A stretch of 64,000 nt of DNA from Motacilla alba alba (Eukaryota; Chordata; Aves; Passeriformes; Motacillidae), in the NCBI RefSeq assembly GCF_015832195.1, contig NC_052044.1, positions 1,937,147-2,001,146 of the forward strand. Reading direction: 5' to 3'. The position numbers and the translations under genes are program-made. Below the pieces are notes generated by a model. That model made no database searches. It had not been told where the DNA came from and saw only the letters and a program-made list of their open reading frames with translations. Positions 51,151 through 63,615 of the stretch are shown here, in pieces (position 1 is the stretch's first letter; each line of letters opens with the position of its first letter).

Positions 51151-51714
51151 TCCAGGGCAGGGCCAGCAGGGATGGGATAGGGGAATGTCCTGGGGTCACT
51201 GTGATTTGTCTCAGCAACTGCTTCCGTCCCTCTGTAGCTGACACCAGCCCCATCTTTTATGCCCTAAACCCCTTTTCCCTCCTTTTCCCTCCTTTTTCCT
51301 CCTTATTTCCTCATTTATCTCCTCCTTTTCCCCTCCTTTCCCTGTTTCCATGCAGGAAGAGCTGCTGAGGGCAGCGAGGAGGGCACCCGAAATAGGCGAG
51401 CAGCCCGGCTGCGTGTGCCGGGGGTGCAGCGGGCTGTAAACATGTTTGGGGTTGCCAGGGCTGCCGGGGGTGTTATTTTGGGATCCTCCCAGCTCTGTGT
51501 CCAGCTGCCTCGCAGCAAGCTGCAGATCCCAGCCCAGGTCGGGTGTCCGGAGCCTCCCCGCAGGGACAGGTGGAGAATTCCCCACTCCCCGAGCTGGGAA
51601 CGGGGCTGTTCCTGCCCCGGGGAGGGCAGGGGGAGCTGGAGCAGCCCCTGCCCCCAGAATGGCCCTGGGAGGCACAGGGGGAGCCTGGAGCCAGGATTGC
51701 CTGGAGAAATCCAG

Positions 51715-52125
51715 CGGGTGCTGTCACCCCCAAAGCTCTCAGTGCTGGGTGCTGCTGATCACCCCAAAGCTCTGGGTGCTGGGTGCTGCTGATCACCCCA
51801 AAGCTCTCAGTGCTGGGTGCTGCTGATCACCCCAAAGCTCTCAATTCTGGGTGCTGCTGATCTCCCCAGAGCTCTCAATTCTGGGTGCTGGGTGCTGCTG
51901 ATCACCCAAAGCTCTCAGTTCCGGGTGCTGGGTGCTGCTGATCACCCAAAGGTCTCAATTCTGGGTGCTGGGTGCTGCTGATCACCCAAAGCTCTCAATT
52001 CCGGGTGCTGGGTGCTGCTGATCTCCCCAGAGCTCTCAGTTCCGGGTGCTGGGTGCTGCTGATCACCCAAAGCTCTCAGTTCCGGGTGCTGGGTGCTGCT
52101 GATCACCCCAGAGCTGTCAGTTCCA
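51715..52125 (+). repeat. GTGCTGCTGATCACCCCAAAG minisatellite, copy 1
   Basis: About 11 units of 31-40 bp with GCTCTCAGTTCCGGGTGCTGG variants. The second copy is at 63,200-63,610 with a different order of variants. Confidence 0.95.
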
Positions 52126-52591
52126 GCCACTCTGGGGGCTGAGAGCTCGGACTGGGGTGTTGCTCAGCTTTGGGCAGGGGGCACCTCGTTCATTTGGGAA
52201 TGAAACCTTCAGGTTTGGGGGGATTGGGAATGAAACCTTGAGGTTAGGGTGAATTTGGGCACTGCTGTTGGAACTGGGAGCTGTTCCCAAGCTCTGTGCA
52301 GTGGGACAGCTCCACCTCATTAATTAGGAAATTAAACCTTCGGCTGGCTCATTAAGGCACCCAGCGCACAGCTCTGGAGCTGGGGGGGTTCCTGGCTGCC
52401 TCAGGGGTCTCCGGGAGGTTTCCCCACGTCTGGCTCCGTCTCCCCCCTGGGAAAACGGCCCCAAAGCCCCCCAGGGACCAGCAGAGCCACCCTGGGGTGC
52501 TCCAGGCTCTCCTGGGCATCCTTGGGGAGGAATTTCCCCGTTAATGACCCTGTTTGGCCACTCCTGCTGCCCAGGGCAGCGCCAGGGCTGC

Positions 52592-52720
52592 AGTATTGAA
52601 TACACTGAATACACTGAATACACTGAATACACTGAATATACTGAATACACTGAATATACTGGATATACTGAATGTATCGAATATATTGAATGTATTGAAT
52701 ATACTGAATATACTGAGCAG
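52592..52720 (+). repeat. 10-bp TGAATACACT minisatellite
   Basis: About 12 decamers of TGAATACAC/TGAATATAC, beyond the end of the visible second copy. Confidence 0.97.
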
Positions 52721-52979
52721 GGAGCACGGCTTCCCCAGCCCTGCCCTCCGCAGCGTTTCCCTTTACAGGGCACACAAATCATCCCTCCAGCCCTCCTTCC
52801 AGAGCTCCAGTTATCCAGGCCATTTCCTCAGACAATCGTTTGCTTTTTAAACCCCCCCTTAATTTACCAATTTATTCCCCTAAACCCTTGCTCAGAGGTG
52901 CTGCTTTGTGCGGCGTCCAGAAACGCCGAGCCCAGAACTTTTCACGAGGCCAGAAAATGATTTTTTTTCCCCTCTCTTT

Positions 52980-53979
52980 NNNNNNNNNNNNNNNNNNNNN
53001 NNNNNNNNNNNNNNNNNNNNNNNNNNNNNNNNNNNNNNNNNNNNNNNNNNNNNNNNNNNNNNNNNNNNNNNNNNNNNNNNNNNNNNNNNNNNNNNNNNNN
53101 NNNNNNNNNNNNNNNNNNNNNNNNNNNNNNNNNNNNNNNNNNNNNNNNNNNNNNNNNNNNNNNNNNNNNNNNNNNNNNNNNNNNNNNNNNNNNNNNNNNN
53201 NNNNNNNNNNNNNNNNNNNNNNNNNNNNNNNNNNNNNNNNNNNNNNNNNNNNNNNNNNNNNNNNNNNNNNNNNNNNNNNNNNNNNNNNNNNNNNNNNNNN
53301 NNNNNNNNNNNNNNNNNNNNNNNNNNNNNNNNNNNNNNNNNNNNNNNNNNNNNNNNNNNNNNNNNNNNNNNNNNNNNNNNNNNNNNNNNNNNNNNNNNNN
53401 NNNNNNNNNNNNNNNNNNNNNNNNNNNNNNNNNNNNNNNNNNNNNNNNNNNNNNNNNNNNNNNNNNNNNNNNNNNNNNNNNNNNNNNNNNNNNNNNNNNN
53501 NNNNNNNNNNNNNNNNNNNNNNNNNNNNNNNNNNNNNNNNNNNNNNNNNNNNNNNNNNNNNNNNNNNNNNNNNNNNNNNNNNNNNNNNNNNNNNNNNNNN
53601 NNNNNNNNNNNNNNNNNNNNNNNNNNNNNNNNNNNNNNNNNNNNNNNNNNNNNNNNNNNNNNNNNNNNNNNNNNNNNNNNNNNNNNNNNNNNNNNNNNNN
53701 NNNNNNNNNNNNNNNNNNNNNNNNNNNNNNNNNNNNNNNNNNNNNNNNNNNNNNNNNNNNNNNNNNNNNNNNNNNNNNNNNNNNNNNNNNNNNNNNNNNN
53801 NNNNNNNNNNNNNNNNNNNNNNNNNNNNNNNNNNNNNNNNNNNNNNNNNNNNNNNNNNNNNNNNNNNNNNNNNNNNNNNNNNNNNNNNNNNNNNNNNNNN
53901 NNNNNNNNNNNNNNNNNNNNNNNNNNNNNNNNNNNNNNNNNNNNNNNNNNNNNNNNNNNNNNNNNNNNNNNNNNNNNNN
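52980..53979. other. Assembly gap (1,000 N)
   Basis: Exactly 1,000 unknown bases. The sequence to its right restarts at the equivalent of position 42,531, so the two contigs overlap by about 10 kb instead of abutting. Confidence 0.99.
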
Positions 53980-56900
53980 CCTTGAGCCGGGCCGGAGGGT
54001 GGAACCCAGGGGAGTTTGGGATGGGAATCCCCCTGGCATTGGGAAATGGGGAACTTGGAGAGAGGAAGCCCCAGCGGGGTGGGGTCCAGCTGAGCTTTAG
54101 TGCCCCTCCTGAGGAGGGGAACGGCCTGGAGAGTAACCCTGGGAGCTGCTGGCAGCATCCCGGGCGAGGCAGCCGGGACTGGAAGGGCTGGGGCTGAAGG
54201 GCTGGGGCTGCTCTGGGACAGGGCTGCTCTGAGGCTGCTCTGGGCTGGGGCTGCTCCAGGCTGGGGCTCCCCGGGCCAGGCCCCGTGCCCACGGCGTGGT
54301 TCCGTGTGCCAGGGAAGGAGCTCTGCCTTGCCTTTGGCTTTGGACTCGTTTTCTGCCGCGTCCCACGTGATGCTGCTGCGCCTCTGTTTGGATTTATTTA
54401 TCCTCCGACTTTCTTCAGGCCTTCTTTTTCTTTCCCTTCTTTTTTTTCCCCTTCTTTTTTTCTCTTCTGCTTTTTTTCTATTCTCATTCCTGGCATTAGG
54501 AATCGAGGCCAGATTTCCCAAACTGCTCTTCCCCCCTCCTTCAGCGCCGAGCTGTGCTGCAGCCAGGGAGGAAAGGTTGAAGGTGCTGAGGAATTCCCAA
54601 GGGATGCTCCCCTTCCCTGGGCTTGTCCCTCACCTTTCCTTTGTTTTCCCTGTTTTTTTGGCATCTCCCAGTTCCCAAAACCTGCCAGGACCTCTTTAGG
54701 GTGCTGGTGCTCCATCCCATAAAGCTCCACTTGGGGTTCTGAGAACTCCTGTGGGGGAATGGGGGCTTTGCTGCCCGCCAGAGCACAGCTCGAGCCATGG
54801 CTGCAGCACCTGGCCTTTCTGCAGACCTCTTCTGCAAACCCTTTTGCCTGGAGCATTTCTCCATCCCCTCGGATTTTTAGGGCTCATGCATCAGTGGCAC
54901 CCTAAAAGCCTCCGAAAGCTGAATAAAGGGAAGCGCCCGGGTGGGATGGGATAATAACAGGCGGGACAGAACGTTTGTATGTCACTGTGGGGGCTCCGTT
55001 ATTTGGGTTCGTGGGCAGGGTTTTTATCGAGGTGCTCGTTCTCACCCCAGGCTCTCCCGCTCCTCGCAGCCCTGACTTTGCTCTTCCCTTCACACCATCC
55101 ACACACGTCGGCAGGGAAAATATGTTCCAGCTCAGCTCGGGGCTCTCATGCCTCGTTTGCAGCAGCTTTCATTGAAACAAGGGCTCTGAAGTGGTGAAAT
55201 AATTTCAGGAAATGGGACTCCAGTTTCTGGGTCACTCAGGCATTTCCGAGGTAAAATACTGCGCTCTGCGAGGCCGCCGCGGCTTTGGTGTAATTACCGG
55301 GCCGGGTGAGGAGCAGCGGCTCTCGAGGCCTTCCCTTCCTCCCGTAAAGCTGAATTATTTCCCTGCGCTGCCGTAGATCTCGGCAGTGCCGAGATGGATC
55401 GCCCCGGCGCCGAGGCCACCCCGGATCCTGCCTGGGAAATCGCTGCTCGGGGAGGAAAGGTTTTCCTGGAGCAATTTGGGCTGCGGGGCCGTGCTTTGTG
55501 CCGGGGTCAGGCACAGGTCATGCCCTGGGGGCAGCCTGAGCTCCAGGTCTGGTGGCTCCAGGAGCTCCTGGAGGTGGCTCGGAGCTCTGGAGGCTGCCAC
55601 GAGCTCCTCGGGGATGCTCAGAGCTCCCAGGGACCACTCGGAGCTCCTGGAGTCTGCTCCGGCCTCAGGGACTTCCCTGCGGCTCCGAAGGTCCCAGAGC
55701 CACCAGCTGCCACCAGCAGGGCCCAGACGCTCCCGAATCCCTGTCCAGGCGCTCTGGCTGAGGCCGGGGTCAGTGTCTGGCTGTGCTTTGCGGTGACAGG
55801 ACGGTGACAGTGCCCCTGTCCCTTCCCAGAGCTCCTGGGGTTGCTCTGCAGCCCCTCTGCTCCTGGAGAGCCCCGGGACCCACGGTGGGCTCACCTGAGG
55901 GCCAGGTGAGAGCCCCTGACAGGAATGGGGCACCCCAAGGCTGCTCTAGGGCGCTTCCCAGCAAGAAATGAGGCTTTGCACATCTCTGGCACCCTGGGGC
56001 GATGAGGTTTTGGCTTTTTGGGGATCCTCTCGGAGCCCGAACACCCAGAAAGGTGCAGCCCGAGGGAGCTGCTGGGACTTGGCTGAGGCTTCTGGTTAAA
56101 CACCCTGTGGCTGGGGGGGATTTGTTTCCAGCGAATTCCCTGCCAATATTCCAGTTTATACAGTTGGGTTTGCTTTGCTTTGTCAAGCCCACGGAGCGTG
56201 AGGGTGTTGTGCCTCCAGAGCAGGTTTTATAGCCCGGGCTCTTGGCCTCCTTTCCTACACGACAATTTTAAGCTCTCGCAGCTTTTTGGTTGCAAAGCAA
56301 ACACTCTCCCTCCTTCCCTCACACCCCAAAATAACTTGAAAGTCGGAGTTTGGGCCCAAGAGCCGCCCGGGGGGGGCCTCTCCCTGTAAAACTGAAAGTC
56401 TTTCGCAATTTCCATGGGTGGATCCGGGCGGGGAGAGCTCCGGGCACCCCGAGGGGCAGGAGCAGCGCTGGGAGCAGCCCCAGCCCGGTGTGGGCAGCTC
56501 CAGACAGCTCTGGGGGACAGGAGCAGCCCCTGGAGCAGCCCCAGCCCGGGGTGTGCAGGTCGTTCTGGGGGGCTGGAGCAGTCCCTGGAGCAGCTCAGTG
56601 TGTACAAATCGTTCTGGGGGGCCGGAGCAGCCCTGGGAGCAGCCCCAGCCCGGTGTGTGCAGATCGTTCTGGGGGGCTGGAGCAGCCCTGGGAGCAGCCC
56701 CAGCCCGGTGCCAACAGCTCCGGCTCACCCCGAGGTCCCACGGCAGCAGGGATGAGGTGCCAGCCTGGCTCCACAAAGCAGGTGGGACCCCACTCCCGCT
56801 TTTCCCTTGGTTTTTGAAGGAACAGCTCGAGCTGTTGGTTGTTCCCTCGCGTGAGGGGGATCACGGCGCTCACAGTCACCCCCAGGCTGGCACCCGGAGG

Positions 56901-57097
56901 GCACAGCGAGCCCTGGCCAGGACGGGGCTGTGTCCCTGCCCTCTCAGGGTGGCCCTGCTGACCCCAGCCCGTCCGAGGCTCGGGAAGCTCAGGGCTGGCC
57001 ACGACTGCCCTCAGGAAAACCACGGGAGCCTTTTCTGGCCGGCCTCGGAGCACTCTGCTTCCTTCCTCGAGTTTTCAGGGGAAACCTCGGAGGTTCT

Positions 57098-57310
57098 GGA
57101 CAGCCTGGGGACAGCCTGGGGGGCACAGCCTGGGGGACAGTCTTGGGGCACAGCCTGGGGGACAGCTCAGGGGCACAGCCTGGGGACATCCTGGGGGGCA
57201 CAGCCTGGGGACAGTCTTGGGGCACAGCCTGGGGGACAGCTCAGGGGCACAGCCTGGGGACATCCTGGGGACATCCTGGGGGGCACAGCCTGGGGGACAG
57301 CCCAGGGGCA
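57098..57310 (+). repeat. CAGCCTGGGGACATCCTGGGG minisatellite, copy 2
   Basis: Same unit as at 45,612-45,775, with about 50 more bases. It includes a second TCTTGGGGCACAGCCTGGGG block. Confidence 0.93.
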
Positions 57311-60300
57311 CAGCTTCCTTCTCCCGGGCTGGAAATGGCAGTCAGGCTGCCTCCCCTCCCTGCTGCTCCCCCAGAGCGATTCGGGGCTGGCACTGGGGGT
57401 TTGTGTGTTCTCCTGGAAGCCAGAGGCTGCTCCAGCCATCCATAATGATCTCGTTTATTGTGGCTCTCCCTGCTCTCCCCCTGCCCGTGCTCGGGGCTGG
57501 GCCGGTGCCTGGAGCGCCGTTTGTGTTTGAATGGGTTTGTTTGTGCTCCTGGCACGGCTCCCGGGCTGGCAGGGCCGCCCAGAGGAGCTGGGCTGGCCTG
57601 GCCAGGAGTTAACCCCACGGAGCTGGGCTGGCACTCGCTGGGCTCAGAGTTAACCCCACGGAGCTGGGCTCAGAATTAACCCCTCGGAGCTGGGCTGGCA
57701 CTCGCTGGGCTCAGAGTTAACCCCACGGAGCTGGGCTCAGAATTAACCCCTCGGAGCTGGGCTGGCACTCGCTGGGCTCTGAGAATCAACCCCATAATGG
57801 GGTTTTATGCCCAAACTGCCCCAAAAAGCACGCAGCCTTTGTGCCAGCTCGTTCTGTCCCCCTCCATCGCTGCTCTCCTGCTCTCCACACCAGCTCAGGG
57901 CACGGGCTCAGCCCAGGCGGGAGCTCCTGAGGGTGGGCTGAGGGAGCCAGGGGAGCCCTGCCTGCCCCCTGCCCCTTCCCTGGGCATAGCCCCGCTCTCC
58001 TGCAGCTCCCCCTGGCCCAGCCTGTGCCAGCAGACGGGTTTTGTGCCTCTTCAGGCCGAGCCTATTTTTAGGAGGTGGCTCTCGCAGCCCTGCTGGTTTT
58101 GCTTCGTGGTTGGTGCGGCCCTCAGCTTTAATTTTGTGGTCACATTAATGTGAAGTTTGTCCTCATGGTTTACGGGCATAACCCAGAATTGTGGTGGTGC
58201 TGGTAGGGGAGAGAGTGATCCCAGCTGGAAAAGGGATCCCTGCTGGAGTGGGATCTGTTATTGAAAGGATCTGTCCTGGAAAGGGATCTGTTCTGGAGAG
58301 GAATCTCCAGGATAAAGCATTTGCTTTATCACAGCTTTGTGAAATCCTGCTGTAAAAATATCCTAAAATGTCCTGGAGAGGGATCCCTGCTGGCACAGAG
58401 CAGTGTCTGCATCCCCACGAGTGTTTTTCGGGGCCTGCAGTATTCCCAGTGCAATTCCCAGTGCACTTCCAGTACAGTTCCAGTACAGTTCCCAGTGCAT
58501 TCCTGCCCACCCTGCAGTGCCCAGATGCGAGTGTGGGCACCAGCATTCCTGCAGCGCAGTCACGTGCCAGGACAACAATAGAACCTTATTTTTAGAGCAT
58601 TTCCCAGCTCTGTGCCCAGCATTCAGCAGGGCTGAGGTCCAGGGAGTTCCTTCCGCCTTCACGCTGAGGTTTAAGGAAAGGTGATTTTTGTTGTTTTGTG
58701 GTGTTTCCCTGGGGATTTGAGGTGCTGCAGAAACCCAAGTGGTTTGCAGTGAGGGAGCAGCTGGCCACGGCGGCGTGGGACACCCCAGGGACGAGGGGCC
58801 AGCTGCTCCTGACTTTGGCAAGCCAGAAGAGACTCAGATTGCCAAATCCTGGCTCCCAGCCTCAGCTCCTTCTCCAACACAGCTGGAGCAGCTTCCCCAT
58901 CCCAGGACGAGTGAGGGCAGGCCGGGTGGGATGGCTGTGGCGACAGAGCCAAGGCCAGCCCAGCTCTGGGTGTGACCCTGTGCCACCGGGCTGTCCCCAC
59001 CCACGCACCCCGCTCCCGTGCAGGGCCCAGGGGCGTGGGGAGCACCTTGGAGGGAGAGCGGAGCCCGGGGGCTTTGGGGAGGTGGCATTTCCAGCCAGCC
59101 CAGGTGATCCGTGTGGGTCAGCAGGGCAGGGATCCCAGCCCGGCCTGGCTCGGGTGAAAATCCCCCTGGAGCTCCCCCAGAGCCATCTGCGTGTGCCTTT
59201 CCCCCTTCCCAAAGCATGCCAAGCCCATCCCGGCAGTGACATGCCAGCCCGGGGCTGCTGCCAGCACCCAATCAGCTCCTGCCTCGGCCTCTTCCTCCGG
59301 ACAGGATTTATGGAGGGAATTTATCCCGGCTAAACGTGACATAAATCTGAGCACACGCGTGCGCATCCCGCGCGCTGCGCAGCCCAGAGCGCCTGGAGCC
59401 TGCTTTGGGAATGGGGGGATCAGCTGGATCCTGCTTTGGGAACAGGGGGATCCTCCTGGGGCAGCTGGAGCCTGCTTTGGGAATGAGGGGAACAGCTGGA
59501 TCCTGCTTTGGGAACGGGGGGATTCTCCTGACACAGCCAGGAGTGGCTGGATCCATCCAGAGTTCCGGTGTCACCTCAGGGCCTGGGTGGCATTTGTCCT
59601 TGCTGCTGTCCCCTGCTCTGCCACCTCCTGTGTCGCTTTTGGGATTTCTGGGGCCGTTCCTGCTGTTTGGGTGCCTTTGTTCCCCCTGGGCTGGGCAGGG
59701 CTTTGGCTGCCAGCCCGTGCCGCTGGTGACAGGGACATCTATCCCCATTCCTGTCGGTGACAGGGACATCTATCCCCATTCCTGTCAGTGACAGGGACAT
59801 TTATCCCCATTGCTGTTTGCACAGCCCCCGGAGTTTGGCTCCATAAATCCAGCCCCAAACGCAGCCCCAGCCTCATGCTCTGTGGGATCACGGCTCCTCT
59901 CATCAGCCTCTGGGCCTCGCTGCCGTGGCTGGGGGGAGGATTCGCCTCCTGCGGCAGAAAATCACCGGTTCTGTTCATTTCAGCAGCTCATTGATTCCTC
60001 TCCCAGGGAGCAGAAGCTCCTGCTGCTCTCCCTGCCACATTCTTGGAGCTCTTTCTCACACAGCTCCTAAAAATACCAACCCTGGGGGCTGCAGTGTGAG
60101 CCCTTCTCCCCGGCATTCCAGCCCCGCTCGGAGCAGGAGGCGCCGGGAGCCCCCCGGAGCAGCCCCCCGAGGGGACAGCACTTGCTTTATCACATTCGTG
60201 AAATGCTGCTGTGACAGTATCAGTGCGGGGACGAGGCGGCCGTTGCTTCTCCAGTTTGAGACTGGGGGGGAGGGTTTTACTTTATTTACTCTTATTTTTT

Positions 60301-60984
60301 ATTAATGAGAACAGCTTCACTTGTAGCATAATAGGAGTGAGTGTTTTGTTATCCTTGGCTGTAATCCGTGATAAACTGCCCCTGCCATCAGCCTTGTAGT
60401 TTACCCACTGGGGAGCCCGATTATTGCCTTGTAAAACGGAGCACCACTCCTATAATCCCTTAATTAATTAAATGACAAATTTTAGTTCTCTCCCATTGAA
60501 AATATAACCGGTGCAGAGAGAGGCCGTGGATTTATTGGATGGCTGCTCGCTCGCACTTTGTTTTCTGTGGATTGCCACTGTCCCTGCTGATTTGTTTGTG
60601 TGGGGGGGATTCCTGGGCTGGTCCAGGGCTGGCTCTGAGGATCCCCGGGGGTCCCAGGACATTCCCTGAGCCCCAAAACACCGAGGGGGGACAAGCAGGG
60701 CCGTGCTGGGGGCGTTGTGCTGCTGCCCCTCTGCAGGGCTGCGCATTGTCCCCACCCCAGGAGGTGACACCGAGCTGCAGGAGGTGACACCTCTGGGTGA
60801 CGCTGGAGCCACGGAAGCTCCCCCACCTTTCCAGGTTCCCTTGCAGCTGTAAAAACCCCCCAGTCCCTCCCAAATCCTAAACCTGGGCTGGGATGATTCC
60901 ACCGCAGCAGAGGGGCAGCTCCCGCGGGTGCTCTGGGGAGTTTGGGGGCTGTTTAAGGATTTCTCTCCCTTCTCTGCTCCCCAG

Positions 60985-61043
60985 GCTGCTGCAGGATGGG
61001 TGACGACAGGCCCTTCGTGTGCAGCGCCCCGGGCTGCGGACAG
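60985..61043 (+). CDS. ATF7: ATF7 first coding exon (copy 2)
   Basis: The 16-codon exon (ATG at 60996), its acceptor and its donor are identical to those of the copy at 49,437-49,495. A real gene cannot use both as its start exon without alternative promoters. If the segment is a contig overlap, this is the same exon seen twice, and the rest of ATF7 should follow to the right of the window. Confidence 0.85.
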
Positions 61044-61079
61044 GTACGGCCTGCGCCGGCTGGGGCTGCTCGGGGGGCT

Positions 61080-61250
61080 TGGGCTGCTTTGGCTTTGGGG
61101 TTTGGGGTTTGGTTTAATGGGATTTTGGCTGCTTTGGCTTTGGGCTTGGGGTTTGGTCTCATGGGATTTTGGCTGCTTTGGCTTTGGGGTGTAATGGGAT
61201 TTTAGCTGCTTTGGCATTGGGGTTGAATGGGATTTTGGTTTAACGGGACT
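61080..61250 (+). repeat. GGGATTTTGGCTGCTTTGGCT repeat, copy 2
   Basis: Four units, one fewer than at 49,535-49,735, with point differences such as TTTTAGCTGC. Confidence 0.93.
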
Positions 61251-62374
61251 GTGGCGGGTCTGTCCCCAAAGCAGAGCGCTCTGAGCTGCTTTTCCGGGGG
61301 ATCCTGGGGGAAGAGCAGCCCCCGGGATCTGCGGGGTGCAGACCCTGGCTGGGAGCTGCCAGCAGAACCCGCCCGGGCCGGGGCTGACTCCTGTGCCACG
61401 GCCTGCCCTGGGCTGTGCCCCCGCTCTGCTCCCAGGGGATAAACCCACGGCCCTCCAGGGCCAGGAGGCTCCGAGTTCCTCCTCTGGAGCAGCTGGGAAT
61501 GTGACAGGTGACGGGAGATGGTCCCCAAAATGCTATTTTGGGATGGGCTTCTTCCCGTGCCCCGAGGGAATTCCTCCTCCCTGGAGCTGCTGCGGAGCTT
61601 CCTGGGATCAGAGAGGTGGGGGAGGCTCATCCTCCTGCGGCCTCACCTCCCCATCCCCTTTTCCTCCCGTTTCCAGGGAGAACGCTGCTCCCATCCCCTT
61701 TTCCTCCTGTTTCCAGGGAGAACGTCCCAAAGCTGAGCTCGGGGGCTCCCTGGCACTTGGTACTGGGAGGAACTGGGGGATGATGGAATTGCTGCTGGGG
61801 CTGGTTTAGTGGGATCTGCTGGACACTGGGGGATCATGGAACTCCTGCTGGTTTAAAAACACATATTTAGGGTGTCCCAGCTTTCTGGTCATTGTGGCAC
61901 GACCCTCACCCAGATCCTTCCCTCCCCCCTTGCAGGTGAACTTCCTCCTTTTGCCTTTTCTTTTTTTTTTCTTTTCTTTTTTTTTCTTTTCTTTTTTTTT
62001 TGGGAGGCTGCTTTTTATCTGAAACTTCTTTGCCTGTGAAATTGTGCAGGCCATTTATAAAATGTATTAGCTGTGTTTGAGCACTTAATGGTGTGAGCCC
62101 TTCAATCACACAGCCCTAAAATCGGCTTCAAACAAGCAATTAAGGCAAACAACAATGTATTTAAATTTAATCTCCCACAATCTCCCACAAATGACATATA
62201 AAGGTGGCTGCTTCCTCCTCTGGCTGTTCCAGCCTGCTGCTTATGGGTAATTCCGACAATTCCTCATGTTAATATGGAAATGCTGGAATCCTGGTAATTC
62301 CGAGCGGGGTGATTCATGGGGATCCAGCCTGACCTCGCGCCTGCTTTTCCCAGAACGTCCTTCAGAGCAGGGCA

Positions 62375-62635
62375 GGGCTGGCATGGGATGGGGATCCGGG
62401 GCTGGCGTGGGCATCCAGGGCTGGCGTGGGGATCCAGGGCTGGCATGGGATGGGGATCCAGGGCTGGCTTGGGATGGGGATCCGGGGCTGGCCTGGGCAT
62501 CCAGGGCTGGCATGGGATGGGGATCCAGGGTTGGCATGGCGTGGGGATCCAGGGCTGGCATGGGATGGGGATCCGGGGCTGGCATGGCATGGGGATCTGG
62601 GGCTGGCATGGCGTGGGATGGAATGGGGGATCCAG
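62375..62635 (+). repeat. GGGATCCAGGGCTGGCATGGG minisatellite, copy 2
   Basis: Shorter allele or copy of the array at 50,858-51,150. Confidence 0.95.
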
Positions 62636-63199
62636 GGCAGGGCCAGCAGGGATGGGATAGGGGAATGTCCTGGGGTCACTGTGATTTGCCTCAGCAACTG
62701 CTTCCATCCCTCTGTAGCTGACACCAGCCCCATCTTTTATGCCCTAAACCCCTTTTCCCTCCTTTTCCCTCCTTTTTCCTCCTTATTTCCTCATTTATCT
62801 CCTCCTTTTCCCCTCCTTTCCCTGTTTCCATGCAGGAAGAGCTGCTGAGGGCAGCGAGGAGGGCACCCGAAATAGGCGAGCAGCCCGGCTGCGTGTGCCG
62901 GGGGTGCAGCGGGCTGTAAACATGTTTGGGGTTGCCAGGGCTGCCGGGGGTGTTATTTTGGGATCCTCCCAGCTCTGTGTCCAGCTGCCTCGCAGCAAGC
63001 TGCAGATCCCAGCCCAGGTCGGGTGTCCGGAGCCTCCCCGCAGGGACAGGTGGAGAATTCCCCACTCCCTGAGCTGGGAACGGGGCTGTTCCTGCCCCGG
63101 GGAGGGCAGGGGGAGCTGGAGCAGCCCCTGCCCCCAGAATGGCCCTGGGAGGCACAGGGGGAGCCTGGAGCCAGGATTGCCTGGAGAAATCCAGCGGGT

Positions 63200-63615
63200 G
63201 CTGTCACCCCCAAAGCTCTCAGTGCTGGGTGCTGCTGATCACCCCAAAGCTCTGAATTCTGGGTGCTGCTGATCACCCCAAAGCTCTCAATTCTGGGTGC
63301 TGCTGATCACCCCAAAGCTCTCAATTCTGGGTGCTGCTGATCACCCCAAAGCTCTCAGTGCTTGGTGCTGCTGATCACCCCAAAGCTCTGGGTGCTGGGT
63401 GCTGCTGATCACCCCAAAGCTCTGGGTGCTGGGTGCTGCTGATCACCCCAAAGCTCTCAGTGCTGGGTGCTGCTGATCACCCCAAAGCTCTCAATTCTGG
63501 GTGCTGCTGATCTCCCCAGAGCTCTCAATTCTGGGTGCTGGGTGCTGCTGATCACCCAAAGCTCTCAGTTCCGGGTGCTGGGTGCTGCTGATCACCCCAG
63601 AGCTCTCAGTTCCAG
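63200..63615 (+). repeat. GTGCTGCTGATCACCCCAAAG minisatellite, copy 2
   Basis: About 11 units. The order of GTGCTGGG, AATTCTGG and GTTCCGGG variants differs from copy 1, as expected between alleles of a variable-number repeat. Confidence 0.95.

Larger units (their letters stand above)
42531..52511. repeat. First copy of a 10-kb duplicated segment
   Basis: It matches 53,980-64,000 with a start offset of 11,449 and an end offset of 11,489. Differences are scattered single bases (for example 43,314 A/G), small indels and changes in tandem-repeat number. It contains the ATF7 first coding exon. The matching region ends only because the window ends. Confidence 0.97.
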